From Thermoleophilaceae bacterium (GTDB lineage: Bacteria; Actinomycetota; Thermoleophilia; Solirubrobacterales; Thermoleophilaceae): a DNA stretch of 64,000 nt. How positions within the stretch are numbered: the stretch's first letter is position 1; every line of letters starts with the position of its first letter. Shown here piece by piece: positions 37,670 through 45,694 of this stretch. The notes beneath the pieces are model-generated. The model worked only from the letters and a program-made list of their open reading frames with translations, did no database searches and was not told where the DNA came from. The translations under genes were made by a program, and so were the position numbers. The DNA is taken from contig DASUWY010000061.1 in assembly GCA_036378175.1 (NCBI GenBank), positions 51,193 to 115,192 of the forward strand, read 5' to 3'.

Positions 37670-39237
37670 GCGGCCCTCCTCACTGGGGATCGGGTCGGTT
37701 CTGCCGCCGCGCGCTCGCGCTCGCGCTCCCGCCGCTGCGCCCGTCCCGCGGCGCGCGCGCCGATCAGCGCGGGCCACACGCCGGCCATCAGCACGAACAC
37801 GTGCAGACCGGCGAAGGCCACGTTGTTGAGCGTGGCGGGCGAGTGGCCCTTCGACAGGCCGTACAGCGCCACACCGAGGAGCACGAGCACCGCGACGAGC
37901 GCGGGGAGCACCGTGCGCGGCTGCGGACCGTCCACACCCTTCTTCGGCGTGACCACGAAGCGGCCGCGCCGCCGGGTGACGGTCAGCAAGGTGGAGAGGA
38001 TGTGGATCCAGAAGTTGGCCGCGGCGAGCGCAAAGCCGCCGAACGTGTAGGCGCCTCCGCCGGCCACGGCCACCGTGAGCAGCGCGCAGGCGAAGTACGG
38101 CGCGAAGTGGAGCAGGAACTGGTTCGCGGTGGCGGCGGCGAGCGGCTGCTCCCCGGTGAGGATCCTCACCACGGGGAACGACATGTACACGAGCACCGTC
38201 CAGCCGGACAGGAAGTACATCGCCGACAGGAAGTACTGAAGCCGCAGCCGCAACGGCAGGCGCGTGCGGACGATCTTCGGGAATGCCGAGAGGCAGCCGC
38301 GCGCCCAGCGCTGCTGCTGGCTCACGTACGACGCCATGTCCTCTGGACCGAGCCCGCTGGCCAGAACCTCGGGCACGTACGCGCTCTTCCAGCCGCGCGA
38401 GTGCATCTCGATGGAGAGCTCGAAATCCTCGGTGAGCGACTCCTCGGGGAAGCCGCCGATGTCCTCGAGCGCCTCGCGGCGGAAGAGCACGTTGGTGCCG
38501 CAGCAGAAGGTCGCGCCGATGCCGTCCTTGCCGTGCGCGATCGCGCCGAAGAAGAGCGCCTGCTGCGCCCAGGCCGCGCTCGCGAGCGGGTTGGCGTCGT
38601 GGTTCGCGTAGTACTGCGGCGTCTGCACGAACGCCACGCGGCGGTCGCACATGTGCCCGAGCGTCTTCTCGAGGAAGGTCTCGTGCGGCACGTGATCCGA
38701 GTCGAGCACGACCACGTATGGCGCGCTGCTGTGCCGCAGGGCGTTGTTGATGTTGCCGGCCTTCGCGCCGTGGTTGCGCGGGCGGCGCAGGTAGCGTGCG
38801 CCGTGGCGCTCCGCGAGCGCCTCCATCTCGTCGCTGGCGCCGTCGTCGAGCAGCCACACCTGCACCTCGGCGCCGCGCATCTTGGTGGCGGCCTCGATCG
38901 TCGGCTCGACGATCTCGGCGGGTTCGCCGTACACGGGCACGAACACGTCCACGTCGACCCAGCGCGGGTACGGAAGCGCGACCGATATCCAGCGCCGTCC
39001 GCGCACCCCCGTCCACCAGAAGCCAACGGCCTGGAACAGGTTGAACAGCTCGGCCGCTATGAGCAGGCCGAACAGAAGCGGCATGCCGATGCGCTCAGGG
39101 CGCGCGAGCCAGCTGAAGTACCAGAAGGCGAGCAGCAGGTTGAGCCCCACCAGCAGTATCAGGCGCAGGCGGCGGCGCGGCCAGTCCGCCGGCAGCGGCC
39201 GCCACGTGGGTGGGCTGAGCCTCAGGTCGCGGCGCAT
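37666..39237 (-). CDS. Cellulose-synthase-like processive GT2
   Basis: ATG 39237 overlaps the upstream stop by one base (TGATG); a GTG five codons earlier is an alternative. The 523-residue protein has two N-terminal helices, a GT-A domain with DDG (LLDDGASDE), DxD-type VVLDSDHVPHET, SLTEDFELSIEM (TED) and QQQRWARG (QxxRW), and about five C-terminal helices. These are the marks of BcsA-like synthases that both polymerise and export. The C-terminal PilZ domain of BcsA is absent, so direct c-di-GMP activation is not expected. UGPase and GH8 downstream indicate a UDP-glucose-based glucan. Confidence 0.93.
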   Translation of the reverse strand: MRRDLRLSPPTWRPLPADWPRRRLRLILLVGLNLLLAFWYFSWLARPERIGMPLLFGLLIAAELFNLFQAVGFWWTGVRGRRWISVALPYPRWVDVDVFVPVYGEPAEIVEPTIEAATKMRGAEVQVWLLDDGASDEMEALAERHGARYLRRPRNHGAKAGNINNALRHSSAPYVVVLDSDHVPHETFLEKTLGHMCDRRVAFVQTPQYYANHDANPLASAAWAQQALFFGAIAHGKDGIGATFCCGTNVLFRREALEDIGGFPEESLTEDFELSIEMHSRGWKSAYVPEVLASGLGPEDMASYVSQQQRWARGCLSAFPKIVRTRLPLRLRLQYFLSAMYFLSGWTVLVYMSFPVVRILTGEQPLAAATANQFLLHFAPYFACALLTVAVAGGGAYTFGGFALAAANFWIHILSTLLTVTRRRGRFVVTPKKGVDGPQPRTVLPALVAVLVLLGVALYGLSKGHSPATLNNVAFAGLHVFVLMAGVWPALIGARAAGRAQRRERERERAAAEPTRSPVRRAA

Positions 39238-42209
39238 CACTGGAACACCCACACCTTGATCTGGGGCAGCGTGAAGTGCTGGACGAGCCGGCGGTGGAGT
39301 GCCTTTTCCATCTTCGCTATCGCCGCGCCCGTGCTCGACGCGTACTGCGGCTTGTCGAGGAAGCTCGCGAGCAGGAACACGCGGCCGTGCGGCTTCGCCG
39401 GCTGGCGCACGCGCACGCGCACGACCTTCTTCACCAGGCGGCTGTGCACGTGACCGTGCCCCCTGACCCGAACGCGTACGTGGTGAACGCGGCGCACGGT
39501 CGTCATCTGCGGCTGCGACGCCTTCGGCAGACCAGCGTCGAGCGGGCGCTTGTTGAGCTTCGGCACGTAGTAGCTGATCACCGGCTGCAGGAATCCCGGC
39601 TCGTACACGAGCACGTCACCGGGCCGCATCTCGTCCTGCACCCGGGTGAGCGCGCCCTCGAAGTCGTAGCGGCGGGGGTTCGTGCCGTTGAGCTGCTGGT
39701 CAGCGAGGCCGACGGCCATGGTCGCCACGAGGCCCACCGCGAGCGCGATGCGGCCGAGCCTGCTGGCGGTCCAGCCTGTGGTCACGCGGGCGAACAGGAG
39801 GAGCAGAGCCGGCACGGCGGCCGCGAAGTAGCGGATCTCGAAGAGGTCGCGCTTGTGCAGCCCGATCACGAAGAGGATCGCCGCGGGGATCACCGCGATG
39901 CCCACGACCAGCAGCGACACACGCGAACGGCCGCGTCCGAGCGTGAGCAGGGCGAGCAGCATTCCCGCCGGCCACATTGCGGCAATTGCGGCCATCGTCT
40001 GGTCCGAGTGGTAGCCCCAGATCGCCCAGATGAAGTTCGCGATCACGGCGTAGATCGACATCGTGTTGCCCGCCTGCGACACACCGGCGCCCGCCTGCGA
40101 CGGCGCGGATGCGAGTGCGCCTGAGCCACGCGACTTGTAGGCCTGAAGCTGGTCGTGCAGGATCGGCCACAGGGGCAGGAACGCGACGACGACGAAGGCG
40201 ATCGCTGCGCCCCAGCCGAGCAACAGCCTGCCGAGCTCTCCTCGCTCACGGCGGCGGTGCCAGGCCGCCGCCACGAAGCCGAGCTGCTGCACGAGGATCG
40301 GCAGGATCGTGAAGTACTGGGTCCACAGCATCGCCGCCGTGAACACGGCGTACAGGGCCCAATTGCGCGCGCCGCCGCGCCGTACCGCGCGCACCTGAGA
40401 CCAGAGCGCCAGCGTGGCGAACAGCATGAAGAACGCGTACATCCGCGCCTCCTGCGAGTACCAGACCATGAACGGCGCGACAGTGCCCACCGCGGCGGCC
40501 ACGAGCCCCGCCCGGCGGTCCCACAGCTCGCGCCCGGCGAGATACAGCGCGCCGATGAGCAGCGTGCCCGCGATGATCGACGGGATGCGCACCGCGAGCT
40601 GGCTCGACCCGATCAGCCGGATCGTGAGCCACAGGATTGTGTGGTGCCCCGGCGGGTGCACGTCCGTCGTGCGGATGTTGTGGATCATCTGCCCGAACGG
40701 CATCCGCGCCTGCGAGATCGAAGTGGCCTCGTCCACCCAGATGCCGCGCGTCACGTCGAGCCGCAGCGCGAGGCCGATGCCCATCAGAACGAGCACCGGC
40801 AGCGCGGTGCGCAACCGGCTCGAGAGCGGCTGCTCGACCGGTTGAGGCGGCTGCTCCGGCTGCTCACGGCGCCGCTGGGAGCGCGGGAAAGGCGTGGGGC
40901 GCGCCCGGCGCCTCGTGCGCTCGGGGAGCGGGATCACGGTGCCGGCAGCGAGTGCGATTGCGAGCAGCACGGTGGCGCTGAGCGTGGCGGTGGCCACACC
41001 GCGGGCGCTGCCCGACATCGCGAGGATCAGCCCCACGTGCGCGGCGGCCACGAGTGCGAGGAGCAGCACCATCGTCCGCGCCCGGCCGCTCGCGCAGCGG
41101 GCCGCCACGAACACGCGCGCGATACCCAGCAGCGCCATCGCGAGCAGGTACAGCGGCGCGAGGGTGTCCAGATTGGCATAGCGGTTGCCGAAGATCGCGC
41201 CGATCGTGTGGGCGGGGGCGATGAGGAGCGCGAGCACCGCGCCGAAGCCGAGGGTGGCCGCCACGAGCACCGCCACCGGCAGCGCGTGACGCTCGCCGCG
41301 CGCCGCGCGCGGAAGCAGCACGAGGGGCACCGTGGTGCTGGCGAGCGCGGAGATGCCGCCGAGCGTGGAGAGCACGGCGAAGCGGCCCGCCTCCCCGGAC
41401 GGGAGGAGCGCGTTGGCAAACAGCACGTCCTGGTTCTGGAGCACGGCGAGCAGCAGGAACGCGAGTACCACCCAGCCGCTCGCCGAGGCGGCGTGGCGCA
41501 CCGCCGGCCGCTCTTCCTCCGACGGCTGCGTCTGCGGCGGCTCGCCGGACGCGCCCGGCACCACGGCGCCTGGCACGTCAGGTGCGTGCGAGCGGCGGCG
41601 CCGCCGCGAAGCCACGAGCAGCGCGCAGTAACCCGCCACGATCACGCCGATGGCGCCGCCGGTGGGGCCGATGGCGAGCGCGAGCGCGATCCCGGCGGTG
41701 AGCCGGACGGCGGGCTCCACAAGAAGCGAGGCGACACTGCGGCCGAGCTGGCCGGAGCCGTAGAGGCGACCGCGCTCGAGCGCGAGCAGGCCGGCTGCGG
41801 GCGGCGCCGCGGCGAGCACGCAGATGAGCGCCACCGGCAGGTCGAGCACCGGCGCGAGCGGCACCGCGGCCGCGAGCAGGATCACTCCCACGAGCGCGCC
41901 CGCAGCGACCGCGCGGCGACGCGTGTGGCGGTTGATCGCGGGCCGGAGCGCGCTACCCGCGCTCAGGCTCGAAGCGGGCACGTGCACGAGGAGGTACATC
42001 GCAAGGAACGCGGCGAGCTGCGAGAAGCCGCGCGGCGCGAGCACCCTCGCCATCACGAGGACGAAGGCGAGGTTGCCGACTCCCGACAGCACCTGCCCGG
42101 TGGCCACGAAGCTCTGCTCGCGGGCGAACGCGAGCGCCGCACGGCCGCGCCCGAGAACGGTCGCGGATGCCGCCGGGGCGGTTGTGTCGCGGTACGCAGC
42201 GGTGGTCAT
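39237..42209 (-). CDS. Fusion: Wzx-like flippase domain + GT-C (GT39/ArnT-like) glycosyltransferase
   Basis: The 990-residue protein joins two large membrane modules. Residues ~30-430 give about 12 helices of a polysaccharide flippase (FVATGQVLSGVGNLAFVLVM, VLQNQDVLFANALLPSGEAG). An Arg/Pro/Gln linker at ~430-465 leads to a GT-C module (~470-990) with acidic WVDEATSIS, TTDVHPPGHH and WYSQEARMYAFF, typical of lipid-phosphate-sugar users outside the membrane. A Val/Arg/His-rich insert lies at ~910-945. It could flip a lipid-linked sugar and then transfer it. Starts and stops overlap both neighbours, so it is an integral operon member. Confidence 0.85.
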   Translation of the reverse strand: MTTAAYRDTTAPAASATVLGRGRAALAFAREQSFVATGQVLSGVGNLAFVLVMARVLAPRGFSQLAAFLAMYLLVHVPASSLSAGSALRPAINRHTRRRAVAAGALVGVILLAAAVPLAPVLDLPVALICVLAAAPPAAGLLALERGRLYGSGQLGRSVASLLVEPAVRLTAGIALALAIGPTGGAIGVIVAGYCALLVASRRRRRSHAPDVPGAVVPGASGEPPQTQPSEEERPAVRHAASASGWVVLAFLLLAVLQNQDVLFANALLPSGEAGRFAVLSTLGGISALASTTVPLVLLPRAARGERHALPVAVLVAATLGFGAVLALLIAPAHTIGAIFGNRYANLDTLAPLYLLAMALLGIARVFVAARCASGRARTMVLLLALVAAAHVGLILAMSGSARGVATATLSATVLLAIALAAGTVIPLPERTRRRARPTPFPRSQRRREQPEQPPQPVEQPLSSRLRTALPVLVLMGIGLALRLDVTRGIWVDEATSISQARMPFGQMIHNIRTTDVHPPGHHTILWLTIRLIGSSQLAVRIPSIIAGTLLIGALYLAGRELWDRRAGLVAAAVGTVAPFMVWYSQEARMYAFFMLFATLALWSQVRAVRRGGARNWALYAVFTAAMLWTQYFTILPILVQQLGFVAAAWHRRRERGELGRLLLGWGAAIAFVVVAFLPLWPILHDQLQAYKSRGSGALASAPSQAGAGVSQAGNTMSIYAVIANFIWAIWGYHSDQTMAAIAAMWPAGMLLALLTLGRGRSRVSLLVVGIAVIPAAILFVIGLHKRDLFEIRYFAAAVPALLLLFARVTTGWTASRLGRIALAVGLVATMAVGLADQQLNGTNPRRYDFEGALTRVQDEMRPGDVLVYEPGFLQPVISYYVPKLNKRPLDAGLPKASQPQMTTVRRVHHVRVRVRGHGHVHSRLVKKVVRVRVRQPAKPHGRVFLLASFLDKPQYASSTGAAIAKMEKALHRRLVQHFTLPQIKVWVFQ

Positions 42210-43312
42210 GACGCGATCGGTTCGGGAACGAGCGGCAGTCCTGAGACCTCCGCGGCGTCGGGCGAGCGGCCGCGGTTGAGCAGCAGCCTGGTGAGGCGGA
42301 ACGACTCCTCGGCGCGAGCGATCTCGGCACGGACCGCGGCCGGCCGTGGTGCCGGGCCATTACCCGCGTCACGGACCGCCTCCGTAATCCGCGCGGGCGC
42401 CTCCTCGGGACGCACGGCCTGCTGGTGCAGGCGACGCGCGAGCCCCGCGAGCTTCGGCTCGTGCGCCATCGCCACGAACGGGACGCCGGCGGAAGCCGCC
42501 GCCACGAGCGCGTGGAAGCGCAGGCTCAGCACCATGTGCGCGCGCGAGAAGAGCTCGCGCGCGTCCAGGAGATCGTGAGGCGGCGGAAGGATCTCCACTC
42601 GCGGCAGCCGTCGCTCGATCTCACGCGCCAGCGGGATGTCGGTGGTGGGGCCGACCACCTGCCAGGGCTGCACCTTGATCCGGTACTCACCGAGCGGCGC
42701 CAGGGCCTCGACCAGGCGGTCGGCGAGGTCCGGGCCGCCGCAGTGGCTGCTGAGCGCGACGACGATCGAGTCACTGCCGTTCTCGTGCGACTCGGGCGGC
42801 GCGTCCAGCAGAGTCCACGCCGGATCGGCGCCCACGCGGAAGGGCAGCGGCGCGCCGCTGTGGCTGAGCGCCTCAGCCGACTCCTCGTCACGCAGCACGA
42901 GCAGGTCGGGGAAGCGGACGAGAGTACGCGCGAGCACTCGCGGGCTGCCCTCGGGCAGGCTCCCCACTCCAAGGCCGACCATCGCCAGCGGCTTGCCCTG
43001 GGCCTTGCTCCCAGCCGCCAGCATGACCGCCTTCACGAGCAGGTCGTTCGGCGGCCGGTTCACGCGCGGGTCGAGCTCCTTGAACACGGTGCCCCCCGCA
43101 AAGATCACGGCGTCAGAGCGGCGCGTGGCCGCGGCCACCTTCACGGCGCTCCAGCTCGGCACGGCGTCGATGCCGCGCCCGCGGGTATGCGCGGGGTCGC
43201 TGCTCGTGGCCACGTGGTCCCACTCGGGGAGGCCGCGCACGAATGCGTCGAGCAGAGCCTCGTCCCCGGGGTTGTGCTGCCCGAAGGCACCGGCGAGGAG
43301 AACGCGTGGCAT
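42206..43312 (-). CDS. Polysaccharide pyruvyl transferase family protein
   Basis: From ATG 43312 the 368-residue protein starts RVLLAGAFGQHNPGDEALLDAF, the CsaB/WcaK-type opening in which N-x-GDEA is the marker. It continues with GGTVFKELDP, MVGLGVGSLPEGSPRVLAR and SLRFHALVAAASAGVPFVAMAHEPK, a GT-B-like C-half. Such enzymes add a ketal-linked pyruvate from PEP to sugars such as ManNAc or Gal/Glc, giving negative charge. It overlaps the GT4 stop and the fusion-protein start (ATGA), which implies the operon product is pyruvylated. Confidence 0.88.
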   Translation of the reverse strand: MPRVLLAGAFGQHNPGDEALLDAFVRGLPEWDHVATSSDPAHTRGRGIDAVPSWSAVKVAAATRRSDAVIFAGGTVFKELDPRVNRPPNDLLVKAVMLAAGSKAQGKPLAMVGLGVGSLPEGSPRVLARTLVRFPDLLVLRDEESAEALSHSGAPLPFRVGADPAWTLLDAPPESHENGSDSIVVALSSHCGGPDLADRLVEALAPLGEYRIKVQPWQVVGPTTDIPLAREIERRLPRVEILPPPHDLLDARELFSRAHMVLSLRFHALVAAASAGVPFVAMAHEPKLAGLARRLHQQAVRPEEAPARITEAVRDAGNGPAPRPAAVRAEIARAEESFRLTRLLLNRGRSPDAAEVSGLPLVPEPIAS

Positions 43313-44472
43313 CAGCGCACCTCCTCGTAGAGCTCGAGGTGACGCCGCGCCACGTCCGACCAGGAGCGGCCGGAACCGAACCCGGCGCAGCTCTCGCGGA
43401 GCCCCTCGAGCCGGGCGGGAGCACCCGCGAGCTCTTTCAGGCGGTTGGCGAGCACCGGCGGGTCGAGCGGGACCGTGATCGACTCCGGCGCGCCGATCGT
43501 CTGCCCGAGCTGGGGCGACACGAGGAAGGGCGTGCGGTGCGCCAGCGCAAGCGCGAGCGAGCCGCTGCTCGAGAACGGGCGCGGATACGGGAAGAGCGCG
43601 ATGTCGGCCGCTGAGAACCAAGTCGCGACCTGTTCCTCGGGCACCCGGCCCGTAAACGTGGCGGTCGCGCCGTAACGGTCGCGCAGCTCGTCGGCGTAGC
43701 TGTCGCCCGACGCCGCAAGGCGCGGATGCTCGCCGCCTGCGATCACGAGCCGCACCCGGTCGCCCGCGAGCTCGGCGGCCTCGAGCGCAGTCTCGAGGCC
43801 CTTGTACGGGGCGAGGAACCCGAAGCACAGCACGGTGAGGCGGTGATCGAGGCCGAGCTCGGCGCGGGCGTGCTCGCGGTCCACCGGCGCGGCGGTCTCC
43901 ACGCCGTGCGGCACCACCACGGCGTTCCCCACCATCTCGGCGAACGACGGCTCGTGCACGATCACTCGCGAGGAGAGGCGGCGGATCGCCTGCTGCACGG
44001 TGGCGAGCCCCGCTCGCGCGAGCACGGCGGGCGCCTGGACGCGATGAAGCTGCGTGAACGAGCGGTCGATCGTGGAGGACTCGACCACCTGGTGCATCGT
44101 CACCACCTGTGCGGTGCCGTCGCGGCGGCGGCCGGCGAGAGCGGCCATCAGCCCGGGGATCGAGCTCGGCCCGCCGTAGAGGAAGAGCTCATGCTGGAGG
44201 TGCACGACGGGCGCCTTCGTCTGCTTCGCGGCACGCCCGGCCACCGGCAGGGCGCCCGCGCCGCGCCTGAAGCGGCGCTCCACGCGCACGGGACCGTCCT
44301 GTGCGACGGGCGGCTCACCCGGCTCGTCCGGCGCGACCACTGTCACGCTCGCGCCCTCGGCCGCCAGCGCGTGGGCGAGGTTCCCGGCGTAGGAGGTCAC
44401 GCCGCTGTGTCCGGCGTGGCGCTGCCCGAGCGGCGGGTAAGGAGTGATCAGAGCGACGTCAGGACGGGACAC
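43312..44472 (-). CDS. Glycosyltransferase family 4 (GT-B)
   Basis: The 386-residue protein has the GT-B fold. Its N-terminal domain includes ALITPYPPLGQRHAGHSGVTSYAGNLAHAL and HLQHELFLYGG. The C-terminal domain has FGFLAPYKGLETALEAAEL, VIAGGEHPR and the nucleotide-sugar site FPYPRPFSSSGSLALALAH (~310-328). It would add a sugar to a lipid-linked precursor at the cytosolic face. The start at 44472 lies inside the last codons of the upstream GT2 gene (14-bp overlap), and its stop overlaps the pyruvyl transferase start. Confidence 0.9.
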   Translation of the reverse strand: MSRPDVALITPYPPLGQRHAGHSGVTSYAGNLAHALAAEGASVTVVAPDEPGEPPVAQDGPVRVERRFRRGAGALPVAGRAAKQTKAPVVHLQHELFLYGGPSSIPGLMAALAGRRRDGTAQVVTMHQVVESSTIDRSFTQLHRVQAPAVLARAGLATVQQAIRRLSSRVIVHEPSFAEMVGNAVVVPHGVETAAPVDREHARAELGLDHRLTVLCFGFLAPYKGLETALEAAELAGDRVRLVIAGGEHPRLAASGDSYADELRDRYGATATFTGRVPEEQVATWFSAADIALFPYPRPFSSSGSLALALAHRTPFLVSPQLGQTIGAPESITVPLDPPVLANRLKELAGAPARLEGLRESCAGFGSGRSWSDVARRHLELYEEVR

Positions 44473-45256
44473 GATCCGTCTCCTCCTCGGTGCGATCGCG
44501 CGGGGCCAGCGTGTCCTCGCGCACCGGATCGGCCGCGGCCGGGTCCACCGGAATCACGCGGTGGTGGAGCCACAGCCTGAGCGCGGACGCCGCCATGCGC
44601 AGCGTGTCGGAGCGCGCGCGAAGGCGCGAGCCCGCCTGATCGATCCAGATCGTGGGCACTTCGACGATGCGGTAGCCGAGCCGCCGCGCGACGATCAGCA
44701 GGTCGACGTCGAAGAGAAAGTCTCGCGACGACATGAGCGGCAGCGCCTTCTCCACCACGTCGCGGCGGAGGACCTTCGCGCCGCACTGGGTATCGCCGTA
44801 CGGAAGACGGAAGAGCCGGCGGATGCCGAACGCGAACCCGGCGCTGGCGATCCGGCGCACCAGCGGGCGCCGCGCCGGCAGGATCGCCGCGGGATGGCGG
44901 CGGCCGGCGATGGCACCGTCCGCGCCGTCGGCCTTCGCCGCGATCTCGGCGAGCCGCACGAACTCGCTTGGCGGAGTCGCGCAGTCGGCGTCGACGAACC
45001 CGACGTAGTCACCGTCGCAGCGCCTGAATGCCTCCATCAGCACGCCGCCCTTCCCAAGCTTGGGGTAATGCACGATCTCCACGCGCCGGTCGACCTCCCG
45101 GTGGCCGCGGACGATCTCCTCCGTCCTGTCGCGGCAACGGTCGAGCGCGACGACGAAGCGTGCTTCCGGATCGGAGCAGCGGGCTCGGTAGGCATCGAGC
45201 ATCGGGCCAATCCGCTCTTCCTCGTTATGCGCAGGAATCACTATGTCGAGACGCAA
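44459..45256 (-). CDS. Glycosyltransferase family 2, dolichyl-phosphate sugar synthase-like
   Basis: The TTG start at 45256 is fixed by AAGGAGGGTCGAG immediately before it. The 265-residue protein is a GT-A enzyme with LDIVIPAHNEEERIGPML, FVVALDRCRDRT, GDYVGFVDADCATPP (DxD-type) and RLPYGDTQCGAKVLRRDVV, features of the DPM1/GtrB-like group that load a polyprenyl phosphate with a hexose. Such a lipid-sugar is exactly what the GT-C half of the fusion protein would use. It is the first gene of the seven-gene operon. Confidence 0.9.
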   Translation of the reverse strand: MRLDIVIPAHNEEERIGPMLDAYRARCSDPEARFVVALDRCRDRTEEIVRGHREVDRRVEIVHYPKLGKGGVLMEAFRRCDGDYVGFVDADCATPPSEFVRLAEIAAKADGADGAIAGRRHPAAILPARRPLVRRIASAGFAFGIRRLFRLPYGDTQCGAKVLRRDVVEKALPLMSSRDFLFDVDLLIVARRLGYRIVEVPTIWIDQAGSRLRARSDTLRMAASALRLWLHHRVIPVDPAAADPVREDTLAPRDRTEEETDRVPS

Positions 45257-45371
45257 CTCGACCCTCCTTTTGGTGCGTTGTCCAACTTCCCCCTGCCCCG
45301 GGGTTCGTTCTGGCCTCGCGGCAAAGACACCCGCTTCAAAGCGGATGTGCGAGCGCCCCCCTAGTGGAAGA

Positions 45372-45402
45372 AACAGCGTCCCGCCAAACTGACGACGCTG
45401 TT
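45372..45402. promoter_or_regulatory. Hairpin in leader of polysaccharide operon
   Basis: AACAGCGTC and GACGCTGTT, perfect 9-bp arms with a 13-bp loop, lie 116 bp before the first operon gene (start 45256, minus). A second small hairpin (CCGCTT/AAGCGG) is at ~45330-45345. The 438-bp space 45257-45694 has no gene and must hold the operon promoter. I looked for c-di-GMP riboswitch features and did not find a convincing match. Confidence 0.4.
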
Positions 45403-45644
45403 CGACTGCCTACTGCAACGAGCCCACAAGCAAAGAGTTGCGGCCCGACTTGACTTTTTCACCAGAAGCCGTCGGGCGAAACCAACTTCGTGTGAGCCAC
45501 GTCACTTTGCGCCGCTAACGCGCATGAAATTCCGCACAGATGAGGTATGCCCCCGCTTACGCGCGCGCGTGGGCTCGCGCATATGAGCGTGAGGATTAGA
45601 CGATTCTCACGCGCTCGCAGCCGTTGGGCCGGGCCGGCGGACGA

Positions 45645-45689
45645 GGTGTCTCCACTTGCCTTCGATATTGAGAGGCAAATGGAGACACC
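45645..45689 (-). terminator. Strong hairpin after second SAHH gene
   Basis: GGTGTCTCCACTTGCC (45645-45660) and GGCAAATGGAGACACC (45674-45689) form a 16-bp stem with one mismatch and a 13-nt loop, 6 bp beyond the stop codon of the SAHH-like gene. No T-run follows. The position and strength argue for a terminator separating this unit from the polysaccharide operon. Confidence 0.7.
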
Positions 45690-45694
45690 CGGAT

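Noticed and set aside
36563..39016. 817-residue frame as one long protein ending in GH8
   Set aside because: The first ~450 codons lie out of frame within the synthase gene; ATG 37669 with a strong ribosome site starts the true GH8 protein.
40155..42578. 807-codon open frame on the plus strand
   Set aside because: It lies opposite the flippase-glycosyltransferase gene, has Arg/Glu/His/Gln-rich composition with no motif, and is a typical GC-rich shadow.
45257..45694. c-di-GMP or c-di-AMP riboswitch before the polysaccharide operon
   Set aside because: Hairpins are present, but I found no convincing set of conserved riboswitch core motifs on the minus strand.
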